Shown in pieces: positions 58,135 through 64,000 of a stretch of 64,000 bases of DNA. The position numbers and the translations under genes were made by a program. The stretch's first letter is position 1; the number at the start of each line of letters is the position of its first letter. The stretch is from Holophagae bacterium (GTDB lineage Bacteria; Acidobacteriota; Holophagae; Acanthopleuribacterales; Acanthopleuribacteraceae). Under the pieces are notes generated by a model, which did no database searches, was not told where the DNA came from, and saw only the letters and a program-made list of their open reading frames with translations. The stretch covers positions 186,001-250,000 of the forward strand of contig JAJCXM010000014.1 of NCBI GenBank assembly GCA_029263455.1, in the 5' to 3' direction.

Positions 58135-59307
58135 ATGCGGAAGACGGTTTCACCCACCGATTTCTTTGATGTAGATTCGCTATTAAGCGAAGAAGAACGA
58201 TTAACACGAGACTCGGTTAGGGAATGGGTCGACAGACGCTTTATGCCTGTCATCACCAAACACCATCGTGACGGAACATTCCCAATGGAACTGGTTCCTG
58301 AACTCGGCGAACTCGGCGTTTTTGGAGCCAACATCAACGGCTATGGCTGCGCCGGACTTAATAACGTAGCCTACGGTCTAATCATGCAAGAACTCGAAAG
58401 AGGCGACTCGGGTCTGCGTTCCTTCGTTTCCGTGCAAGGTGCCTTGGTCATGTTCCCAATTCTGGCCTATGGAACAGAAGCACAGAAAGACTATTGGTTA
58501 CCCAAACTAGCAACCGGCGAAAAAATCGGCTGCTTTGGACTCACAGAGCCGGACCACGGTTCTGATCCGAGTGGCATGAAGACTCGAGCCCGCAAGCAAG
58601 GCGACAACTGGGTACTTAACGGCGCCAAGATGTGGATCACCAATGGAACCATCGCTGACGTCGCCGTCGTCTGGGCAAAGGATGACGAAGGAACCATCCG
58701 CGGTTTCCTTGTCGAGACCGATCGACCTGGTTTCCAAGCGCCGGAAATGAAAGGGAAGTTTTCACTACGCGCAAGTATCACCTCGGAATTGGTTTTTGAA
58801 GATGTCGTCATCCCTGACACGAACCGTCTCCCTAAGGTTGAAGGACTCAAAGGACCTTTGGGATGCTTAACCCAGGCACGTTATGGCATTTCCTGGGGCG
58901 CTCAAGGCGCAGCGATGGCGTGTTACGAATCATCGCTCAACTATGCGAAGACGCGCATCCAATTTGATAAACCACTGGCCTCCTTCCAGCTCATCCAAGC
59001 GAAGATTTCAGACATGGTATGTGAAATTGTTAAAGCTCAACTCCTATCCCTCCAATTAGGTCGGCTAAAAGATAGTGGCACCTATAATTTTGGTCAGGTC
59101 TCGCTGGCGAAAATGAATAATGTCAACATTGCGCTGGATATAGCCAGGAACGCACGGGACTTACACGGCGCCAACGGCATCACGGACGAATATCCCGTTA
59201 TCCGTCACATGCTAAATCTCGAGTCCGTTAAGACCTACGAAGGGACACATGATATTCATCGCCTGATCGTCGCTAGTGCTGTCACCGGCGTTCAAGCATT
59301 TAAGTGA
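58135..59307 (+). CDS. gcdH: glutaryl-CoA dehydrogenase (acyl-CoA dehydrogenase family)
   Basis: The 390-residue FAD enzyme matches glutaryl-CoA dehydrogenase, which oxidises and decarboxylates glutaryl-CoA to crotonyl-CoA. Motifs: F-G-L-T-E-P-D-H-G-S-D-P, W-V-L-N-G-A-K-M-W-I-T-N-G, R-I-Q-F-D-K-P-L-A-S-F-Q and the catalytic glutamate in T-Y-E-G-T-H-D-I-H. The G-S-D-P-S-G-M variant fits the glutaryl-CoA subgroup better than short-chain enzymes. GAGAGG lies upstream of the ATG. It follows bamD by 48 bases. Glutaryl-CoA is where tryptophan degradation through 2-aminomuconate ends, so this enzyme may complete the pathway encoded at 41-47 kb. Confidence 0.9.
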   Translation: MRKTVSPTDFFDVDSLLSEEERLTRDSVREWVDRRFMPVITKHHRDGTFPMELVPELGELGVFGANINGYGCAGLNNVAYGLIMQELERGDSGLRSFVSVQGALVMFPILAYGTEAQKDYWLPKLATGEKIGCFGLTEPDHGSDPSGMKTRARKQGDNWVLNGAKMWITNGTIADVAVVWAKDDEGTIRGFLVETDRPGFQAPEMKGKFSLRASITSELVFEDVVIPDTNRLPKVEGLKGPLGCLTQARYGISWGAQGAAMACYESSLNYAKTRIQFDKPLASFQLIQAKISDMVCEIVKAQLLSLQLGRLKDSGTYNFGQVSLAKMNNVNIALDIARNARDLHGANGITDEYPVIRHMLNLESVKTYEGTHDIHRLIVASAVTGVQAFK

Positions 59308-59324
59308 CCTAACTCAGCTGGACC

Positions 59325-60098
59325 ATGGACATCCGTTCCTTGGTCCGGCATGCTAGGCCCATGCGTTATCACCTCAAAGCACCCTGGCGAGCGGATGCGT
59401 TTAGTGACCCAGCACCTTTGACCGCCATAGCAGGTCGCGGTGCCATGTCAAAGCTTTCACATCCATTAGGCGATGTGGTCGTACGGCCATACCGCCATGG
59501 CGGCATACGGCGCTTCATAATTTCGCAGTGGTTCTTTCCTAGTGAACGACCTGCTATGGAGATGGCGCGGCACCTGGAGGCCTATGAGGGCGAAATTCCT
59601 ACCGTCGAGCCCATTGGTTGGGCCGAAATGAGCTCGTGGTTCCTGGGTCTTAGACGCTATTTTTTTCTGACAAGGTTTAATTCAGACTTAGTGCCCTTGG
59701 CCTTCCACCTACGAAGTAGTCAGACACACACTCATTTATCGATTCAAATGACACACATTTTGATTCGCTTACGAGAGCTATCTATTCTTCATACCGACTT
59801 AAACCTAAACAACTGGCAGATGAGCGGCGAACAGCTCTTATTAATTGATTTCGATAAATCAAAACACTTTACGGGCAATGACCAGGCATATGCCGTGTGC
59901 TGTTTGAGCCGCATAGCACGCTCGGGCCTAAAGTTAGGCTTGCAATCCTCTCATCAAAAACTTTTTTTGATTGTACTCGTTCGGCTTTGTCGCTCACTGA
60001 ATTTAAGTCCTCGTAGGATCCTCACAAAAATAATGCACCAAATGCCGAGCCAATTATGGCGTGAAATGCGCTGGAAACTTTCGGGTGGTCATCGTTGA
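59325..60098 (+). CDS. KdkA/WaaP-like lipopolysaccharide core kinase
   Basis: The 257-residue protein fits the family of 3-deoxy-D-manno-octulosonate or heptose kinases that phosphorylate the LPS inner core. The glycine/lysine-region motif is A-G-R-G-A-M-S-K-L followed by V-V-V-R-P-Y-R-H-G-G, and the catalytic motif H-T-D-L-N-L-N-N-W with I-D-F-D-K is intact. Sequence around the start has no strong ribosome-binding site. It lies 17 bases after gcdH and its stop overlaps the TTG of the next glycosyltransferase gene, implying a glycan-related unit. Confidence 0.88.
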   Translation: MDIRSLVRHARPMRYHLKAPWRADAFSDPAPLTAIAGRGAMSKLSHPLGDVVVRPYRHGGIRRFIISQWFFPSERPAMEMARHLEAYEGEIPTVEPIGWAEMSSWFLGLRRYFFLTRFNSDLVPLAFHLRSSQTHTHLSIQMTHILIRLRELSILHTDLNLNNWQMSGEQLLLIDFDKSKHFTGNDQAYAVCCLSRIARSGLKLGLQSSHQKLFLIVLVRLCRSLNLSPRRILTKIMHQMPSQLWREMRWKLSGGHR

Positions 60099-61363
60099 AG
60101 GACAACCGTATTTATTGGTTACGTATTGCTCTGCTTGGGCTGGTTGCGCTTGTGATTCACGGGACATTGAATCGCATTTATTATCACCCTGACCCCAAGA
60201 CGTTGGTGGGTGACGAGCACTATTACGCCCACCTGGGCACGTCTCTTTACAAAAAAGGTACCACCGTTCACGATCCACTTTGGCCTCCTTTGTATGGCGA
60301 ATTAATCGCATGGTCAGGACCCAACATTACTGAATTGCGTGTCCATGTTCAGGTTGTGCAAGTCGGCCTTTGGGCGATTACGGGGTTGCTTTGGTGGCAA
60401 ATTACGCGGCGGTTAACAGAATCCAATAGGACCGCGTGGATTTTGGCAGCAATTTATGTGTCGAGCATTGAGTTATCTGCGTTTTGCTCTTACTTGTGGC
60501 CCGAAACGCTACACCTGTGTCTATTCTCTGGGGCGATTTGGTGTTTTTTAGACAAGCGCCACATAACAACATTCTTTGGCGTTTTTCTCTTAGCTAGCTG
60601 TCTCTTTACCAAATCACTCCTGCTACCGTCGGCACCCTTGATTCTGATTTGGCACGGCTACACAATGCGACATCGGAACATCAAGATGTGGGTCTTAATG
60701 GTATGTGCGGCAGCCTTCTTGGCTTATGCAGCCACTTGGGCCATGCGCGGCCAAATCACTAGCTATTTTGGTCAAAGCGCCTCATTCAACCTATTGGTCG
60801 GCCTATCTGACAAACAATATCACGACCACACACTAGAAACAGCTGGCCCGATACTAACAGAGCTCCATGCCGAGACTGATGGATACGTTGATAGAAACTC
60901 CGCCATCAAGAAACGCTTAATCCAAGAGATAACCGTGGCGAAAATTCTGACTGGGGTCCCAAGCAAACTAGCCAGGGTCATGGATCGACACAGCTTTTTT
61001 GTGACCCAGTTACCCGACGGGGACCGTGCAAGCTATCAGGGCCCCATGACCCTTAGCCATCGGTTGTTGAAACATGGCACCCAATTTCATACGCTCATTT
61101 GTTTTCTTCTCGCTGTTGTAGGAATCGCGCTAGGATATCGCCGGACATGGCCGCTTTGGGTGTTACCGCTTGTGTGCGCTGCCATTTTTGCCATCATCCA
61201 TACCAAGAGTCGCTACCTAATTCAACTGCTACCAATCATTTACCTTTATGCTGCGATGGGACTCAATCAGATGTTCACATCGCCAAGGTTGAGTTTGAAT
61301 TGGCAGCAATCGATCGGTATTCTCATTGTTAGTACGGTCTTTCTAATCATCTACTTTGGCTGA
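60095..61363 (+). CDS. membrane glycosyltransferase (GT39-like)
   Basis: The 422-residue polytopic protein resembles dolichyl/undecaprenyl-phosphate sugar transferases. The first periplasmic loop contains V-G-D-E-H-Y-Y-A-H-L-G with an acidic pair at the usual catalytic site, then W-P-P-L-Y-G. About nine to ten membrane helices follow. It starts at a TTG overlapping the KdkA-like stop (TTGA). The acceptor could be an LPS core or another surface polymer. A second related transferase follows after about 170 bases. Confidence 0.8.
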   Translation: MKDNRIYWLRIALLGLVALVIHGTLNRIYYHPDPKTLVGDEHYYAHLGTSLYKKGTTVHDPLWPPLYGELIAWSGPNITELRVHVQVVQVGLWAITGLLWWQITRRLTESNRTAWILAAIYVSSIELSAFCSYLWPETLHLCLFSGAIWCFLDKRHITTFFGVFLLASCLFTKSLLLPSAPLILIWHGYTMRHRNIKMWVLMVCAAAFLAYAATWAMRGQITSYFGQSASFNLLVGLSDKQYHDHTLETAGPILTELHAETDGYVDRNSAIKKRLIQEITVAKILTGVPSKLARVMDRHSFFVTQLPDGDRASYQGPMTLSHRLLKHGTQFHTLICFLLAVVGIALGYRRTWPLWVLPLVCAAIFAIIHTKSRYLIQLLPIIYLYAAMGLNQMFTSPRLSLNWQQSIGILIVSTVFLIIYFG

Positions 61364-61534
61364 CATTGGAACAATGTCGGCAATTCGCTTTCAAGTCGTG
61401 ACACGCACCTGCTGTTCTTCGCTCTAACTTGATGCTTTGACCTTTCATGGCTAACATGTCCGTAAGAATGGATATTGATGAGCGCTTGATTGTTCAAACT
61501 TGCTAGTGTCACGAATGCAGTTTCTTGGAGCGTC

Positions 61535-62935
61535 TTGAGTGATCTTGTTTGGGAAAAACCGAGCCTTGGCACACCTGATGCCAATGAACAAGGCGCCAAC
61601 GTGTTGGATCAACGCGCCAACGGGATGGAACAACGCGCCATTGGGTTGAAGTTATTCGCCTTGGCCCTTGTCTTAAGATGGTCTTTTGCCTGGTTGTTCG
61701 GCACCTTGTTATTGCCAGATTCATGGGGAAGATATCTACCTATTGCTGACCAACTATTTGATCGCTGGAGCGGCTCGGTTTATGATGCGCCCGCCTATCC
61801 CTTCTTCTTGGCTATTTTCGACAGCATCCATTTCAGGGCGGCGTTTTATGTACAAGGCCTTTTGGATGCACTCAGTGTGGTGATTATTTACCTAATCGCC
61901 TTTAGGTTAGGTTTGGGCCGGGCAGCAAGATATGTGGGCTTATTCTTTTGTATTCATGCAGGCTCCATCATGTTTGCCAATACGGCGCTTTCGGAGACTC
62001 TATTCACCTCACTCACATTGATGGCCATCTATATGTTTTTGCGGCTGGAGACTAGGCACCATTGCTTACGATTGGTCCCCATTGGTTTGATATGCGGTTT
62101 GATCGTCATTTGCCGATCAAACGGCTTCGTATTGCCAGTCACTATAGTGGCCGTCATGTTCATCACCTATCCAAAAAAAGGGCGCTTTGCTTGCATCATT
62201 GCACTCCTGCTTTCTGCCTCATTGCCTGCGGGTCTATGGCGGATATATACACACCAAGAATCCGTTGAATCAGGTGTCGCAACAGGCGTGGGATGGCAGT
62301 TACTTAACAATATGGCCTACTTCGGGCTCATAGATGCCAACACATTTCCTGAAGACTATCAGGCAAAGTACACGGACTTCGAGTCGCTTGCCAAAATTCG
62401 CCGCATGGTATCTCAAGACCCTACCCTGACTGAGTCTAAGAAGAACCGCATTTTTGGGGCAGTAGCCTGGAAAAATCTAAAAGCTAGGCCCATGGGTTAT
62501 CTGTCTAGCATCCCCAAAGCTTTTCTGACACCGAGACATTTCGTCAAAGACGTTACCAGACTCATTGCACAGGAAGATCGGTGGCGCGAAACCGCCGAAT
62601 TGGCGCGACAGAATGGACGATCGCAATACATGAAACCTGCTGATAATTTTACAGGTCGCACTTTTCGAGTACTCTATCGATTCCTTCGAATCATCACGAT
62701 AATCCCAGGTAAGATCCCTATATTGATGTTTGGCTGTTTGGTTGGGATAGTGCTTGCATGGAGAACAAGACGCGCGGATCTTTTGCTAGCCAATATGATC
62801 GCAATGGCTCAATTCATAGGCTTGACCGCCATCCTCAACCCGATCGATCGCTACTATTACCCATTTGAATCGCTGATGGTCATCTCGCTAGTGGCATCAG
62901 TGTTACACTTTAGATCCAAAAATCGCGTTGAATAA
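61535..62935 (+). CDS. second membrane glycosyltransferase (GT39-like)
   Basis: This polytopic protein (466 residues from the TTG at 61535) has the expected acidic loop site: P-D-S-W-G-R-Y-L-P-I-A-D and Y-D-A-P-A-Y-P-F-F followed by about ten helices and a short C-terminal tail. It is related in layout to the upstream gene. The start is uncertain: TTG 61535 has GGAG four bases upstream, while TTG 61490, ATG 61625 and TTG 61646 are other options in frame. The N-terminal cytoplasmic stretch includes a threefold heptapeptide repeat (Q-R-A-N-G-M-E type), which may not be part of the protein if the later start is used. It precedes the UDP-sulfoquinovose synthase gene by 21 bases. Confidence 0.75.
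   Translation: MSDLVWEKPSLGTPDANEQGANVLDQRANGMEQRAIGLKLFALALVLRWSFAWLFGTLLLPDSWGRYLPIADQLFDRWSGSVYDAPAYPFFLAIFDSIHFRAAFYVQGLLDALSVVIIYLIAFRLGLGRAARYVGLFFCIHAGSIMFANTALSETLFTSLTLMAIYMFLRLETRHHCLRLVPIGLICGLIVICRSNGFVLPVTIVAVMFITYPKKGRFACIIALLLSASLPAGLWRIYTHQESVESGVATGVGWQLLNNMAYFGLIDANTFPEDYQAKYTDFESLAKIRRMVSQDPTLTESKKNRIFGAVAWKNLKARPMGYLSSIPKAFLTPRHFVKDVTRLIAQEDRWRETAELARQNGRSQYMKPADNFTGRTFRVLYRFLRIITIIPGKIPILMFGCLVGIVLAWRTRRADLLLANMIAMAQFIGLTAILNPIDRYYYPFESLMVISLVASVLHFRSKNRVE
61589..61651 (+). repeat. three tandem 21-bp units encoding a heptapeptide
   Basis: Three 21-base units (61589-61609, 61610-61630, 61631-61651) read CAAGGCGCC..., CAACGCGCC... and CAACGCGCC..., translating to Q-G-A-N-V-L-D, Q-R-A-N-G-M-E and Q-R-A-I-G-L-K. 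They sit at the predicted 5' end of the glycosyltransferase gene. Confidence 0.7.
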
Positions 62936-62956
62936 CGAGTATTTCAAAAGGTTCTT

Positions 62957-64000
62957 ATGCGTATCTTAATTGCTGGAATTGACGGTTATTTAGGCTGGCC
63001 TTTAGCAATGAGTCTAGCCAACGAACACGTGCTCGCCGGAGTCGATAATTTGAGTCGACGCCGGTTGGTTCATGAAGGTGGTTCCCAGTCGGCGATCCCG
63101 ATCGCAGATCTACCCCAACGATTACAAGTTTTAGAGACCATCACAAATAGACCCATTCAGTTGTACCAAGGCGACCTGACAGAACATGAATTCACGAAAC
63201 AAGTCATTGGCGAGTTTAGGCCCGAGGTGATCGTATACCTAGCTGAAATACCATCAGCACCATTTAGTATGAAAAATGCTAAACAAGCGATGTTTACTCA
63301 GAGCAACAACGTTCTTGGCACATTGGCGACGCTTTTTGCGATGAACGAATTGTGTCCAGATTGTCACCTACTCAAATTAGGGACGATGGGAGAATACGGG
63401 ACGCCGAAAGTCGATATTCCCGAAGGCTTTTTTGAATTGAGTTTCAGAGGAAAATCAGACTGGATGATGTTTCCTCGCAAGGCAGGCAGCTGGTATCACC
63501 AATCCAAGGTCCACGACACACACAACATCGAAATGGCCTGTCGAATTTGGGGATTAAAGTCGACGGATATTATGCAAGGTGTCGTTTACGGAACCCGTAT
63601 CGCGAATCAATTATCAATTGACGAGCTAAATACGCGCTTTGATTTTGATGAATGTTTTGGAACGGTCATCAACCGCTTTTGCGCGCAAGCGGTTATCGGC
63701 ATGCCACTTACGCCTTTTGGAAAAGGCGAACAGAAAAGGGGCTTTTTACCCCTTAAAGATTCAATTCGATGTCTAACGCTCGCGCTGGAGAACCCGCCAG
63801 ATAGAGGCGAATACCGGACGTTTAATCAATTCGACCAGGTTTATAGTATCAACGAGATTGCTGCCAGCGTTGAACGTGTCGGGAACTCCTTAGGTCTCAG
63901 TGTATGCATCCAACCCATAGACAATCCGCGAATTGAAGAAGAAGTACATGAATACCGACCGGACAATACGGCTTTAAGAGAGTTAGGCTATTGTCCTTCG
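62957..64000 (+). CDS. sqdB: UDP-sulfoquinovose synthase (SQD1/SqdB-like), runs off right edge
   Basis: 348 codons are visible before the edge. The protein is an NAD-dependent epimerase/dehydratase of the SQD1 type, which makes UDP-sulfoquinovose from UDP-glucose and sulfite. Hallmarks are the nucleotide motif G-I-D-G-Y-L-G-W-P, the unique G-T-M-G-E-Y-G-T-P, the Y-H-Q-S-K-V-H-D-T-H-N catalytic segment, T-R-F-D-F-D-E-C-F-G-T-V-I-N-R-F, and T-P-F-G-K-G-E-Q-K-R-G-F with F-N-Q-F later. ATG 62957 has AAGG upstream and gives the normal N-terminus. It follows the second glycosyltransferase by 21 bases, so sulfoquinovose may be used for a sulfolipid or for a surface glycan. The missing C-terminus is about 30-50 residues by comparison with known lengths. 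Confidence 0.9.
   Translation, partial: MRILIAGIDGYLGWPLAMSLANEHVLAGVDNLSRRRLVHEGGSQSAIPIADLPQRLQVLETITNRPIQLYQGDLTEHEFTKQVIGEFRPEVIVYLAEIPSAPFSMKNAKQAMFTQSNNVLGTLATLFAMNELCPDCHLLKLGTMGEYGTPKVDIPEGFFELSFRGKSDWMMFPRKAGSWYHQSKVHDTHNIEMACRIWGLKSTDIMQGVVYGTRIANQLSIDELNTRFDFDECFGTVINRFCAQAVIGMPLTPFGKGEQKRGFLPLKDSIRCLTLALENPPDRGEYRTFNQFDQVYSINEIAASVERVGNSLGLSVCIQPIDNPRIEEEVHEYRPDNTALRELGYCPS

Noticed and set aside
1-64000. tRNA or rRNA genes, prophage or transposase genes
   Set aside because: I looked through the intergenic gaps for T-arm-like GTTCGAATC sequences and for integrase or transposase motifs and found none; a covariance-model scan would be decisive.

Overview
The window looks like chromosome of a Gram-negative bacterium with an LPS-type outer membrane: FadL, a TonB-dependent receptor, BamD, a Kdo/heptose-kinase-like gene and several predicted barrels. 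Large secreted multidomain proteins, a Ser/Thr kinase fused to TPRs, a winged-helix/TolB fusion and tryptophan catabolism through kynurenine suggest Acidobacteriota (Holophagae/Acanthopleuribacter-like). That placement is inference from gene content; no rRNA gene is present to settle it. I saw no tRNA, CRISPR array, prophage or intact insertion sequence.

Region 1 (1-5359, minus): an overlapping four-gene cassette running off the left edge. In order it encodes a b-type cytochrome-like membrane protein, a 23-haem-motif and a 28-haem-motif c-type cytochrome, and the start of an exported protein that may be a barrel. It reads as an electron-transfer conduit from the inner membrane outwards and is my best candidate for an undescribed system. 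Region 2 (5667-9929, plus): a secreted jelly-roll-like protein, an alpha/beta hydrolase fused to a regulator-type C-terminal domain, OsmC, an MddA-like methyltransferase (dimethyl sulfide formation) and a MAPEG protein. Region 3 (10211-28309): secreted proteins. Four share a tandem beta-sandwich module joined to different partners (serine hydrolase, LRR, beta-propeller), with a winged-helix/TolB regulator among them. An MscS-like channel, a thermolysin-family protease and a 1359-residue metzincin with FN3-like repeats follow.

Region 4 (28784-38463): small stress membrane proteins, then minus-strand TPR, CAP, kinase-TPR, GT39, barrel and M14 carboxypeptidase genes. Region 5 (39146-48014, minus): tryptophan/kynurenine catabolism. 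A good promoter precedes tryptophan 2,3-dioxygenase. An SDR, a luciferase-like monooxygenase, an aminomuconic semialdehyde dehydrogenase, a RidA-type deaminase and kynurenine formamidase follow, running without a gap into a YbaK deacylase, a 77-residue orphan and an FHA-lytic transglycosylase fusion. Upstream lie yidD, trxC and a chalcone-isomerase-like gene. Kynurenine 3-monooxygenase, kynureninase, 3-hydroxyanthranilate dioxygenase and the ACMS decarboxylase are not in the window.

Region 6 (48129-64000): yceH, fadL, a nuclease-XPD-like helicase fusion, a TonB-dependent receptor, then a plus-strand run of rpsT, a PASTA protein, rpe, bamD, glutaryl-CoA dehydrogenase, a KdkA-like kinase, two membrane glycosyltransferases and a truncated UDP-sulfoquinovose synthase. 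Glutaryl-CoA dehydrogenase could take the end product of the tryptophan route. The last genes point to surface glycan or sulfolipid synthesis. Many genes overlap by ATGA, GTGA or TTGA, so TTG and GTG starts are common, and one gene seems to need an ATT start.
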